Positions 42,011 through 51,095 of a stretch of 64,000 bases of DNA are shown here, one piece after another. Source of the stretch: JBCCCJ01 sp039029315 (GTDB taxonomy: Bacteria; Bacteroidota; Bacteroidia; J057); contig JBCCGK010000039.1 in the NCBI GenBank assembly GCA_039029315.1, positions 1-64,000 of the forward strand, in the 5' to 3' direction. Each line of letters starts with the position of its first letter. Positions within the stretch are counted from its first letter, which is position 1. The notes beneath the pieces are model-generated. The model made no database searches, was not told where the DNA came from, and saw nothing but the letters and a program-made list of their open reading frames with translations. The position numbers and the translations under genes were made by a program.

Positions 42011-44920
42011 ATGAGAAATGATTTTTTGCGTATGTTGGGAGTCCTTCTCCTGGCATTGACGGTTTTTGTGGGGTGCAAATCCGTTCAAACGAGCACAACC
42101 GCTACTCCCCCTTCTCCAGCAGAAACGATGAGTCCTGAATCTGCGGCTGCTTCTGAAGCCAAACCTCCTACTTCTTCTTATTCAGAAAAAACGATTCCTT
42201 TTGAACCCAATACAAGGAGAGGAACCCTTTCCAATGGTCTGACATACTTCATTCGCAAAAATGGTCAGCCTGAAAACTATGCAGAACTGCGTCTGGCGGT
42301 AAATGCTGGCTCAATTCAGGAGTCTGAGGAGCAATTGGGACTGGCACATTTTGTGGAGCATATGTGTTTCAATGGGACCAAAAACTTCCCCAAAAGTGAA
42401 TTGGTAGACTATCTGGAATCTATTGGAACCAAGTTCGGTGCCCACCTGAATGCCTATACGAGTTTTGACGAGACGGTCTATGAACTTCGGGTCCCCACCG
42501 ATGACCCGGAACAATTTGACACAGGTCTTCAAATCCTGGAAGACTGGGCCCATAATGTGAGTTTTGATGGAGAGGAAATTGAAAAAGAGCGTGGCGTAGT
42601 CATTGAAGAATGGCGAACCCGTCTCGGTGCAGGCTGGCGAATGATGCAGCAGACCTATCCCAAAACCTTTTATGAATCCAGATATGTAGATCGCCTCCCA
42701 ATCGGAACCACCGAAGTCCTTAAGAACTTTGAACATGAAACTCTCCGCCAATATTATCGCGACTGGTATAGACCAGATTTGATGGCAGTGGTGGCTGTGG
42801 GAGATTTTGATGTAGATGAAGTAGAGCAAATGATCAAAGAGAAATTTGGTCGAATTTCCGCTGTCGAGAATCCCAAAAAACGAGAAGTCTATCCCATTCC
42901 AGATCATCAGGAAACGCTGATCTCGATTGCTGCAGATGAAGAAGCTTCTTTCAATCGAGTAGAAATTCTTTATAAGCACGATGTCAAATACACCAAGACT
43001 ATCGGAGATTTCCGGGAATCAATCGTCAGGGATTTGGCAAGTTCTTTGCTCGATGCACGCCTGAGTGAATTGACCCAGGCCGAGACTCCGCCCTTTACTT
43101 TTGCCTTCTCAGGATATGGGAGCCTGGCCAAGACCAAAGACAGCTACTCGGCAACGGCCATCGTGAGTGAAAAACAATTCCTCTCAGGATTGGAGACTCT
43201 GCTGTTGGAAAATGAACGCGTTCAACGCTTTGGATATACCCAAAGTGAACTAGATCGCGCCAAAAGCTCCATCGAAGCCGGACTGGAAAAGTCCCTAAAA
43301 GAAAAAGACAAAACAGAATCAAGAAGAATTGTCCGTCAATATGTCTATCACTTCCTGGAAGGAGATCCGGTTCCAGGCGTAGACAATACAGTCAAGTTAT
43401 ACCGTGAATACCTGCCAGGAATTAGCCTGGAGGAAGTCAACGAAGCCTTTAAGGAATTTATCCGGGAAGACAACCGGGTGATCACCATTGCCGGGGCTCA
43501 AAAAGAGGGAATCAGCTTGCCGACTGATGCGGATGTGCGTCAGCTGTTGGAACAAGTCAAACAAGCCGAGCTAAGCCCTTATGAAGACAATGTCTCTGAT
43601 GCCCCCTTAATGGCTACGCTTCCAACTGCGGGCAGTATCACCGAAGTGAAGCGGGTGGAAGACATTGATGTAACAGAACTCACCCTGTCGAATGGGGTCC
43701 GTGTGGTTCTCAAGCCGACGACCTTCAAAAATGATGAGATTCGCATCAGTGCGTACAGCCCCGGTGGAACTTCTGTCTATCCTGATGAGCAGTATATCTC
43801 TGCCAAGTATGCCACCAGTATCATTGGCGCTTCTGGCATAGGTGAATTTGACAATATTCAGCTAGACAAATTCCTTTCTGACAAGGTTGTAGGTGTATTT
43901 CCCTATATCTCAGAATTGGAAGAAGGGGTCGGTGGGATGAGTTCTCCCAAAGATCTCGAAACCTGTCTGCAATTGATTCATCTTTATTTCACCTCTCCCA
44001 GGAAGGATGAAAAGGCCTTTGGTTCCTTTATGGCAAGGATTCGATCCATGAATGAAAATCAGCTGGCGAACCCAGATCGATGGTTCCGCAACGAAGTTCA
44101 AGATGCCATGTATCATAAACAATTGCGAAGACGCTTTGTAGATCCTCCGGAGATGCTCGAACAAATTGACTTGACTACTGCTTATGAAGTCTACAAGGAT
44201 CGATTTGCTGATGCGAGTGATTTTACCTTTATTTTTCTTGGGAATTTTGAAGTGGAAACCATCAAACCACTCCTGAATCAATATCTCGCTAGTCTTCCCT
44301 CTTCCAATCGTGGCGAAAACTGGAAAGAAAGAAATCTCTATCCCATCGAAGGCCCATTGTCCAAGACTTTCAATAGAGGGAAAGAACCCAAGAGCCAGGT
44401 TCAACTCAAAATCTATGGAGATTTTGACTGGGATACCAAGAGTAGATACCACCTCAACTCCGCCATGCAGGTGCTTCGAATTATGCTGCGGGAGTCGATG
44501 CGGGAAGATCGAGGGGGCGTCTATGGGGTCGGGGCCTTTGCCAGAACCAGACGTGATCCCAAAGGGAGATATTCCATCAATATTTCCTTTACCTGTGCCC
44601 CTGAAAATGTGGATGACCTGGTCGATGCTGCCCTCAATGATATGAAAACTCTGAGGGAGGAAGGGGCATCCGAGAAGAATCTGCAAAAAATCAAGGAAAC
44701 TCAGCGCAAGGACATTCAGGTAGGGATGAAGCAAAACAGATATTGGCTCAACAATCTGGAATTTTCCTATCAACATGAGCTGGACCCCAGTAAGTTGATT
44801 CAAGCGGAAGATAAAATCGACAAATTGACAGGAGAGGATATTCAGAAAGCTGCTCAGCAGTATTTTGATGCTGACAAGTTGGTGAAATTTGTCTTGTATC
44901 CCGAAACGGAAAATCAATAA
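42011..44920 (+). CDS. M16 family zinc peptidase, two-lobe, lipoprotein
   Basis: 969 residues, ATG 42011. The signal peptide ends in FVGC, giving a probable lipid anchor at Cys22. A low-complexity Ser/Thr/Pro linker follows. The active lobe has the inverted zinc motif HFVEH (His113, Glu116, His117) and, about 80 residues on, ERGVVIEEWRTRLG with the third ligand Glu. The second half repeats the fold without the zinc motif (LSNGVRVVLKPTTFKNDEIRISAYSPGG), as in other complete M16 chains of pitrilysin / PqqL type. It probably degrades peptides in the periplasm or at the inner face of the outer membrane. It is a single gene followed by a strong terminator at 44974-45015. Confidence 0.95.
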   Translation: MRNDFLRMLGVLLLALTVFVGCKSVQTSTTATPPSPAETMSPESAAASEAKPPTSSYSEKTIPFEPNTRRGTLSNGLTYFIRKNGQPENYAELRLAVNAGSIQESEEQLGLAHFVEHMCFNGTKNFPKSELVDYLESIGTKFGAHLNAYTSFDETVYELRVPTDDPEQFDTGLQILEDWAHNVSFDGEEIEKERGVVIEEWRTRLGAGWRMMQQTYPKTFYESRYVDRLPIGTTEVLKNFEHETLRQYYRDWYRPDLMAVVAVGDFDVDEVEQMIKEKFGRISAVENPKKREVYPIPDHQETLISIAADEEASFNRVEILYKHDVKYTKTIGDFRESIVRDLASSLLDARLSELTQAETPPFTFAFSGYGSLAKTKDSYSATAIVSEKQFLSGLETLLLENERVQRFGYTQSELDRAKSSIEAGLEKSLKEKDKTESRRIVRQYVYHFLEGDPVPGVDNTVKLYREYLPGISLEEVNEAFKEFIREDNRVITIAGAQKEGISLPTDADVRQLLEQVKQAELSPYEDNVSDAPLMATLPTAGSITEVKRVEDIDVTELTLSNGVRVVLKPTTFKNDEIRISAYSPGGTSVYPDEQYISAKYATSIIGASGIGEFDNIQLDKFLSDKVVGVFPYISELEEGVGGMSSPKDLETCLQLIHLYFTSPRKDEKAFGSFMARIRSMNENQLANPDRWFRNEVQDAMYHKQLRRRFVDPPEMLEQIDLTTAYEVYKDRFADASDFTFIFLGNFEVETIKPLLNQYLASLPSSNRGENWKERNLYPIEGPLSKTFNRGKEPKSQVQLKIYGDFDWDTKSRYHLNSAMQVLRIMLRESMREDRGGVYGVGAFARTRRDPKGRYSINISFTCAPENVDDLVDAALNDMKTLREEGASEKNLQKIKETQRKDIQVGMKQNRYWLNNLEFSYQHELDPSKLIQAEDKIDKLTGEDIQKAAQQYFDADKLVKFVLYPETENQ

Positions 44921-44973
44921 GCCAAGCCAGACAGGCGTCTGTTTCTTCGAAGATTCAGATGTATCTCGTTCAT

Positions 44974-45015
44974 AAAGCATGGATGGTGAACCAAAGGGTC
45001 CACCACCCATGCTTT
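44974..45015 (+). terminator. Terminator of the M16 peptidase gene
   Basis: Fifteen-base arms AAAGCATGGATGGTG (44974-44988) and CACCACCCATGCTTT (45001-45015), 14 of 15 paired, with a 12-base loop, followed by GTTTGTGTTTGG. It lies 53 bases after the stop codon. Confidence 0.8.
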
Positions 45016-45068
45016 GTTTGTGTTTGGTCTGTCAATTGAGGGAGATCGTCAGGTAAGAAATGAAAAAA

Positions 45069-45089
45069 GAGAGCGCAAAAAACGCTCTC
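45069..45089. terminator. Short hairpin with A-rich loop, terminator-like
   Basis: Seven-base arms GAGAGCG (45069-45075) and CGCTCTC (45083-45089), loop CAAAAAA, preceded by A6. On the minus strand it would be a hairpin plus T run, but no minus-strand gene lies upstream of it. The rest of 44921-45363 (443 bases) holds only the terminator at 44974 and a very A+T-rich stretch at 45200-45300. Confidence 0.4.
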
Positions 45090-45363
45090 CTCACATCTAA
45101 TCTACCCATTTAAATTGTAATCTTAAACTAAGTACTCTTTCAACGCAGCAAAAGAATTGAATATTGTGTATCGCTGAGAATTATTGTTTGGGGGGAATGA
45201 GGGAGGAATTCAAAAAAAAATAGAACAAAATTTAAATTAATTTTTCATATGTAATATTTTTTATATAAATTGTCCAAAAATTAGCAACAATCCTTCAAGC
45301 AAGACCACCCGAAGCTGTTCCTTTTACATCTTTTTAAGTCTATAGATTTACCCGAACAGATTC

Positions 45364-45840
45364 ATGAAAAACTGGAAACAATATCAGCAAGCTGAACCCA
45401 TTCTTCTCCGCATCGAACAACGATTCTCCCGACTCCAAAGCTTCCAAAAAAGATATCCTGCTGATCAGACCCATCTTCACGGATTTTCGCCTGAAGATAT
45501 TTCTCATGCCAAGGAGGCCCTGCTAGAAAGCATTCGCACAGATGCCCTCTTGCTACCTGGGAAGGTGTATTATTGGTTGTATCCCTTTTACAGTGGAAAT
45601 TTTCTTCAACTGGTTGCTGCTTTGGGACGAAGTGGAATGATGGATAAACAAAAAGACAATCCCGAATCCCGAAATGCTTTTTATCAATTTTTCAAGACTG
45701 TCCCCTTGGATATTCGATTGGGATTAGGCCAGAAACTCAATCACCCGGAATTGACACAGCAAGCATTAAGAATACAAGCAAAAATCAAGGCCAAAAAAGC
45801 ACTGGTCAAGTCTCACCTGGACGAAAATTTTTCAAATTAG
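45364..45840 (+). CDS. Hypothetical soluble protein
   Basis: 158 residues, ATG 45364. No signal peptide or membrane segment. The protein looks helical and basic at its end (IQAKIKAKKALVKSHLDENF). A central hydrophobic and aromatic stretch (VYYWLYPFYSGNFLQLVAALG) is flanked by charged helices. No family was recognised. It has a strong terminator 160 bases downstream (46001-46029) and is alone between two divergent or convergent units. Confidence 0.6.
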   Translation: MKNWKQYQQAEPILLRIEQRFSRLQSFQKRYPADQTHLHGFSPEDISHAKEALLESIRTDALLLPGKVYYWLYPFYSGNFLQLVAALGRSGMMDKQKDNPESRNAFYQFFKTVPLDIRLGLGQKLNHPELTQQALRIQAKIKAKKALVKSHLDENFSN

Positions 45841-46000
45841 GCGCGATCCCTCCTAAACATTCACCTGATACAACTGCTATGTCTGCCTTAAATCGTGGCT
45901 TTTGAACTAAAGCTTTACACCTACCTGACTTCGGCTTATCCAAGACCTCTCTGATTTATTTTGTGTCCCAATAAAATTTTGGTGAGTACCAAATGTGTGA

Positions 46001-46029
46001 AGGGCAAAGCTTCGGCTTTGTCCTTTTTG
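46001..46029 (+). terminator. Terminator with TTCG tetraloop
   Basis: Ten-base arms AGGGCAAAGC (46001-46010) and GCTTTGTCCT (46015-46024, one G-T pair) around a TTCG loop, followed by TTTTTGC. Plus-strand orientation, closing the gene at 45364-45840. A smaller hairpin, TTTGGT / ACCAAA, precedes it at about 45978-45993. Confidence 0.75.
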
Positions 46030-46063
46030 CTTGCTGATCTGAAGGCAGGAAGGGGTGTCGGTT

Positions 46064-46666
46064 TTAATAATACTGAAAATTAGGATCGTCTTCATAGGCT
46101 GTCCCGATGGCACACAAGTGGTCCAAAGCTTCTGCAAACAGATCATATAGATCATGCAACTGCTCAAGATCCTTGATTATTCCAACCACATGATAGTATA
46201 ATTCGTTCACATCCTCTGGGAATTTGGGTTTTTGGAAGAGGGGAGCTTTCTCCTTGAGTTCGAGATGAATCTTGGGTTGAAAGCTGATCAATTGTCGAAT
46301 TTGTGGATTGGCAAACATCATCTTCAATTTTCGTTCATCACTTCCCTGGATTACAAAGTCGCGATCAAAGGCAGGATAGCCAACTTCAATATCTTTCATC
46401 CCGAATGCCTTCCCGATTTTGTGGCCTACATGTTCCCGGAAGATGCGAAAGGTAAAATCATCGCGATTGATATAGGGCGCACGAATGCGCGTGAAGATGA
46501 CCTTATCTGAATTGAAGGTATCGATGGTGATCATCCAGTTTGCATGAAAGGCTTCGATACGGTCTGGTTTGTTCCATTTTCCTCGAAAGAAATCTGCGTC
46601 TATGTGATCACACAATTGCTGCCAGATGGCGCGTTTGTGTTTGCTGAAAGGATCGAATTTTGCCAT
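46064..46666 (-). CDS. Uncharacterised protein, tandem paralogue 2
   Basis: 200 residues from ATG 46666. It is soluble, without signal peptide. It matches the next protein upstream (46704-47303) over its whole length at roughly 65 percent identity by eye: both have FRIFREHVGHKIGKAFGMKDIEVGYP-type segments, VIQGSDERKLKMMFANPQIRQLI, and end DHLCAIGTAYEDDPNFQYY. The strongly conserved IQGSDERK ... MFANP block suggests a defined but unnamed family. The pair arose by tandem duplication and is probably co-transcribed, with 37 bases between. Function unknown. Confidence 0.75.
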   Translation of the reverse strand: MAKFDPFSKHKRAIWQQLCDHIDADFFRGKWNKPDRIEAFHANWMITIDTFNSDKVIFTRIRAPYINRDDFTFRIFREHVGHKIGKAFGMKDIEVGYPAFDRDFVIQGSDERKLKMMFANPQIRQLISFQPKIHLELKEKAPLFQKPKFPEDVNELYYHVVGIIKDLEQLHDLYDLFAEALDHLCAIGTAYEDDPNFQYY

Positions 46667-46703
46667 GGGGGGAAATTAGAAAAAAATTGGATCTCGATGA
46701 TAT

Positions 46704-47303
46704 TCAATAATAGCGAAACTCAGGATCATCTTCATAAGCTGTTCCAATTGCACATAAATGATCCAAAGTCGCAGCGAAAAGTTCAAAAAGATCATGCAGG
46801 CGTTCTAAATTGGCAATGGTTCCTATCGATTGGTAGTATACTTCATTGACTCCTTTGGGGAATTTTTTCTGAAAGAGAGGCGCATCCCTTCGAAGTGCGA
46901 GATACATGCTGTACTGAAAGCTGATCAGATCCCGAATATCTGGATTGGCAAACATCATCCGTAGTTTTCGCTCATCACTTCCCTGGATGACATACTGTTT
47001 GTCGAAGTCCGGGTAGCCCACCTCCACATCTTTCATCCCGAATGCCTTCCCGATTCTGTGCATGACATTCTCCTTGAAGATCCGAAACACAAAATCATCG
47101 CGATTGACATAAGGAGCACGCATTCGGGTCCAGGTGACATCATTGGCCAGGAAGGTATCCAGGGTGATCATCCACTCTCCGTGGAAGGCTTCTATGCGAT
47201 CATGCCGTCTCCGCTTGCCTTCGAAGAAGTCTGCATCGAGGCGCTCGCAGAGCTGTAGCCAGATCTCTCGCTTGTGGTGCTTGAAGGGTTTTCGTCGTGG
47301 CAT
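46704..47303 (-). CDS. Uncharacterised protein, tandem paralogue 1
   Basis: 199 residues from ATG 47303. Same family as the protein at 46064-46666: starts MPRRKPFKHHKREIWLQLCERLDADFFEGKRRR, contains WMITLDTFLANDVTWTRMRAPYVNRDDFVFRIF and GSDERKLRMMFANPDIRDLISFQ, ends AIGTAYEDDPEFRYY. It is more basic at the N-terminus than its paralogue. It is first in the pair and divergent from the RHS gene at 47405; the 101 bases between must hold both promoters. No function was recognised. Confidence 0.75.
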   Translation of the reverse strand: MPRRKPFKHHKREIWLQLCERLDADFFEGKRRRHDRIEAFHGEWMITLDTFLANDVTWTRMRAPYVNRDDFVFRIFKENVMHRIGKAFGMKDVEVGYPDFDKQYVIQGSDERKLRMMFANPDIRDLISFQYSMYLALRRDAPLFQKKFPKGVNEVYYQSIGTIANLERLHDLFELFAATLDHLCAIGTAYEDDPEFRYY

Positions 47304-47404
47304 GGGATTTTTTTTAGAAAATCAGAAGAGATGTTAACCCAACAAACTGATTCGGGGTCTCACTCAAAAAGCAAATCAAAGTATAACCATTGAAAACTTC
47401 AATT

Positions 47405-50400
47405 ATGCTAACAAAACATTGTATTCTCTTGCAACGGACTCCTTGTTTGAGACTCCTCCTCATTCTGCTCATGCCCTGGATTGTGAGACCAGCATTTGGT
47501 CAAGCTGTCAATACATGGGTACAGGATGTTGTGCTTCCCCCTCCCAATGCTGCTGCGATGGCCAAATACGGAGATATCCCTGTCGATTTAGTCAGTGGAC
47601 TTCCTAATATCTCAATTCCTATATTCACATTGGAAGAAGGGTCTTTGAGTTTACCAGTTTCTCTCTCCTATCATGCTTCTGGGCTAAGGGTAGCGGAGAT
47701 GGCCAGTTGGGTTGGGATGGGCTGGAACTTGAGTGCTCACGGGATGATCTCACGAACAGTTCTTGGTACCCCTGACGAGGCCAATGGCTACTGGTTCAAT
47801 GGCGATGATGTTGAAAACAATTTTGAAGATCGCCAATACCTGAAGGATATTTCTACTGGAGTTGAGGATGGGGAGGCAGATATGTTTTCCTTCAATGTCC
47901 CTGGTCTCAGTGGAAAATTCTTTTTTGACAAGAATCATGATTATTATGTGATTCCTCAAAATCTGGATGTCAAGATCGAAACCGAATTTGATATTACACA
48001 AAGCGGTTTCGTGAGCTTTACCATCATCGGTCCAGATGGAGTCAGGTATATATTTGGGAAAGACGGAACTGAAACAGCCTATGAATACCTTCAGGCTGGT
48101 CTATCTGCTGGAAATTGGAGATCTTCCTGGATGCTGTTGAAGATGGAATCCAGCGATCAACTTTACTCCATTACCTTTGACTATACGGATGAAAACTATC
48201 AATATAAAAACCTGGCCAGTTGTCAGTATAGTGAAGGATCTACGACTACTGGTGGAGGAGTGAGTTGTGGTGGGAATGGCGAGGATATAGCGAAACATCG
48301 CTATGTTCTGCATACTACTTCAGGGAAAAAACTGACTTCCATTCAGGGCAGTAGCTCTGGCTATTCCATCGATTTTGCTGCCAATACTTTACGGGAAGAT
48401 CTACCTGCCAAGCGGCTGGATCATATCCAGATTTCTTCGAATGACAATATCGCCTGTACCAGATTTGATTTCTCCTATACCTATTTTGATGATGGACAGA
48501 CTGTCTACAATGGTCCCAATGCCCCTCTTCCTTACTTTAAGCGCTTAAAGCTTGATCAGGTACAGGAATTCTCTTGCAACAGCAGTCTCAGCAAAGGGCC
48601 TTATACCTTTACCTATGCTGGTCCCTTGAATACAGATGGGACCAATTATTTGCCACACAGACTGTCAAAAGCGATTGATCATTGGGGATATTACAATGGA
48701 AAGCACGACAATGAAATTCTGGAAGCCAATATCCCCGAAACCAATCTGACCCACCCCATTGGGGGAATTCCTATCACATATGGAAGCGCTGATCGTGAAA
48801 CCGACCCGGCATTTATGGGGTATGGGAGTCTTACTGAAATTCAATATCCCACCGGGGGACGCACTCTCTTTACCATGGAAGCCAACACAATTCCCAAATG
48901 GCAGGGGACAGGTCCTGTATACTTGGTTCAAGACTTGACGACATGTGCGATACCTTCTTCCAGTTGCTGCGGATCAATTCCGAATCAAGCAATTGTTAGT
49001 TTTTCAAATACAAATGAGATTGACAATGCGTTTTTTGACTTAAAAGTCTTCAATTTGAATTCCAACTTTAGCTGTAGTGGTAGCAGCTCTAGTGGCAAGA
49101 TTGAATTGTTCCAGGGCAGCACATTTTTAGGATCTTTCCCCTTGACTCTTGGAGCGAATGGCAATACTCTGGAGGAAAAACAAAAACCACTCAATGATAT
49201 CCTGAATGCTGGCGTCCAATTGGTTCCCAATACCAGCTATACCTGTATCATTACCTCTGTCAATAGCCAAACCAACTTCAGCCTGTATCATGAATCTATG
49301 CAGCAGATTCCCTATCCTGTAGGTGGACTTAGATTAGCTGAAGTTAGATCAGATGACAATATCCCTGCTACCCCTGATGTGGTCAAGCAATATCTGTATG
49401 AAGAACAGGGACCAAATAACTTAACGGCAGGTCATCTATTGTTTCAGCCAACCTATGGAATTACTGGATCATTTTATTGTACCGCAACTCAGTATTACGC
49501 TATTTATTCGACAACTCCTCCTGTTCCCATGAGTAATTATGAAGGGAGACATGTGGTGTATCCAAAAGTAACGGAAGTCCTGCCTGGATCTGGGAAAACA
49601 GTCTATCAGTATCAGCTAAATATTGCACCGGATATTTTTCCAATCCTGGGTCCAGGAAGTGGATTTTGGGGGACTACCTTATTTGAAGCTCCTCCACAAT
49701 TGTACAAGAATAATCATGGAAATCTTTTCACGAAAAAAGTACTGGATGAATCCGGTCAAGAAGTGTCATTGGAGACCAATAATCCATTCTTCTTGTCCTA
49801 TACAGAGCCTCCTGGGTCTATGATCAAGGTCAAATGGTTGTATGATGAAGGACATGAGTGCCAGTTCTATGGCTTCTTTTTCTATCGACCAAGAACCAGT
49901 GCCTATCTCATGGCCAGCCAGGAAATCAGTATTGATGGTGTCAACACGGTAACAGATTATGGATATGATCCAGAATTGGATCACCATCAACCCATCTCCG
50001 TCAGCACCACCAATAGCGATGGTAGGGTTCAGGAACAAAGGCTTAAATTTCCGGATGCTTATGATCCCAATACAGTGGTAGATATATTTTCCAGTCTAAC
50101 AGCGCAAGATCTTTTGGATTTGAATCTGATTTCGTCGCCAATAGAAAGTCAAACCTGGCAAGGTCAGAGCGGGAATTTGGAAATGATTGGTGGACAGCTG
50201 AATCAATATGTCAACTTGGGCAATAGCGTTCAGAAAAAGGTCCGGCTTCACGATATGTATGGATTTGAAACTACTACGCCAGTGAGCCAGGCTAACTTGG
50301 CCGAACAAACGAATTCTAATGGTCAATACACAAGCCTGTTTCCGAATTCCAGCTATTATCAAAAAAGAGTCGAATTTGACTATGATTACAGCAGTGGTCG

Positions 50401-51061
50401 ATTAAGCTCTCAAGCCTTAACAGGAGGATCATCCTCTTCCTATATTTGGGGATATTCTGATTTGCGTCCTACGGCTGAGGTCAGCAATGCTTCATCAGAA
50501 AATATCGCTTACACAAGTTTTGAAGAGACAGACAACCTCCAGGAAGGCAATTGGACCCTGGATGGACAGGCAGGGGGCTATCAACTCTTCAATTCAAAAA
50601 CTGGTTGGCAGGGATTTAATCTTTCTCCAAACAGAACTGCCACTGCCAATGGGTTGGGCGCAGGATCTTATACCTTATCGTTTTGGCTTCAGGGGAATGA
50701 TGATATGGTCTTTTTTACCAATGGCACCATCCTCCCTTCTCCCAATCCTAAACGTCAATCTGATGCTGATCAAAATGGATGGGTCTATTATGAATATGAA
50801 ATCAATTTGAGCAGCACAAATAATACAGTAATGATCAGCAGCAATGATGCTGCAACAGTGATCGATGAACTCCGTTTGTATCCCTCTCAAGCTCACATGA
50901 CTACCTATTGTTATGACAAAGCCCTTCGGATTCACACGGTTACTGATGCCAACAACCAAAGTCTGTATTATACCTATGATGGCCTTGGCCGACTAATCAA
51001 CGTCAAGGACTTTGAAGGCAATATCATCAACCAAACTGAATACCACTATTATACCGAATAA
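47405..51061 (+). CDS. Giant secreted RHS-like protein without core/toxin end
   Basis: 1218 residues from the ATG at 47405; a TTG 15 bases earlier is less likely. A long signal peptide (about 30 residues, IVRPAFGQ) is followed by a typical start of Bacteroidota RHS-like proteins: PPPNAAAMAKYGDIPVDLVSGLPNISIPIFTLEEGSLSLPVSLSYHASGLRVAEMASWVGMGWNLS, read in parts. A long beta-rich body follows, with few recognisable YD repeats until the end, where TYCYDKALRIHTVTDANNQ and YTYDGLGRLINVKDFEGN appear. It stops right there, without the RHS core domain. The next gene, 34 bases on, carries that domain. The two may work as a split shell, loosely like TcB and TcC (inference). Confidence 0.85.
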   Translation: MLTKHCILLQRTPCLRLLLILLMPWIVRPAFGQAVNTWVQDVVLPPPNAAAMAKYGDIPVDLVSGLPNISIPIFTLEEGSLSLPVSLSYHASGLRVAEMASWVGMGWNLSAHGMISRTVLGTPDEANGYWFNGDDVENNFEDRQYLKDISTGVEDGEADMFSFNVPGLSGKFFFDKNHDYYVIPQNLDVKIETEFDITQSGFVSFTIIGPDGVRYIFGKDGTETAYEYLQAGLSAGNWRSSWMLLKMESSDQLYSITFDYTDENYQYKNLASCQYSEGSTTTGGGVSCGGNGEDIAKHRYVLHTTSGKKLTSIQGSSSGYSIDFAANTLREDLPAKRLDHIQISSNDNIACTRFDFSYTYFDDGQTVYNGPNAPLPYFKRLKLDQVQEFSCNSSLSKGPYTFTYAGPLNTDGTNYLPHRLSKAIDHWGYYNGKHDNEILEANIPETNLTHPIGGIPITYGSADRETDPAFMGYGSLTEIQYPTGGRTLFTMEANTIPKWQGTGPVYLVQDLTTCAIPSSSCCGSIPNQAIVSFSNTNEIDNAFFDLKVFNLNSNFSCSGSSSSGKIELFQGSTFLGSFPLTLGANGNTLEEKQKPLNDILNAGVQLVPNTSYTCIITSVNSQTNFSLYHESMQQIPYPVGGLRLAEVRSDDNIPATPDVVKQYLYEEQGPNNLTAGHLLFQPTYGITGSFYCTATQYYAIYSTTPPVPMSNYEGRHVVYPKVTEVLPGSGKTVYQYQLNIAPDIFPILGPGSGFWGTTLFEAPPQLYKNNHGNLFTKKVLDESGQEVSLETNNPFFLSYTEPPGSMIKVKWLYDEGHECQFYGFFFYRPRTSAYLMASQEISIDGVNTVTDYGYDPELDHHQPISVSTTNSDGRVQEQRLKFPDAYDPNTVVDIFSSLTAQDLLDLNLISSPIESQTWQGQSGNLEMIGGQLNQYVNLGNSVQKKVRLHDMYGFETTTPVSQANLAEQTNSNGQYTSLFPNSSYYQKRVEFDYDYSSGRLSSQALTGGSSSSYIWGYSDLRPTAEVSNASSENIAYTSFEETDNLQEGNWTLDGQAGGYQLFNSKTGWQGFNLSPNRTATANGLGAGSYTLSFWLQGNDDMVFFTNGTILPSPNPKRQSDADQNGWVYYEYEINLSSTNNTVMISSNDAATVIDELRLYPSQAHMTTYCYDKALRIHTVTDANNQSLYYTYDGLGRLINVKDFEGNIINQTEYHYYTE

Positions 51062-51095
51062 GCCAACTTACTCAATCATTTAAACAACAATACTC

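Noticed and set aside
43910..45010. 366-codon open frame on the minus strand over the end of the M16 peptidase gene
   Set aside because: Antisense shadow of a well-supported gene; no signal peptide or family pattern.
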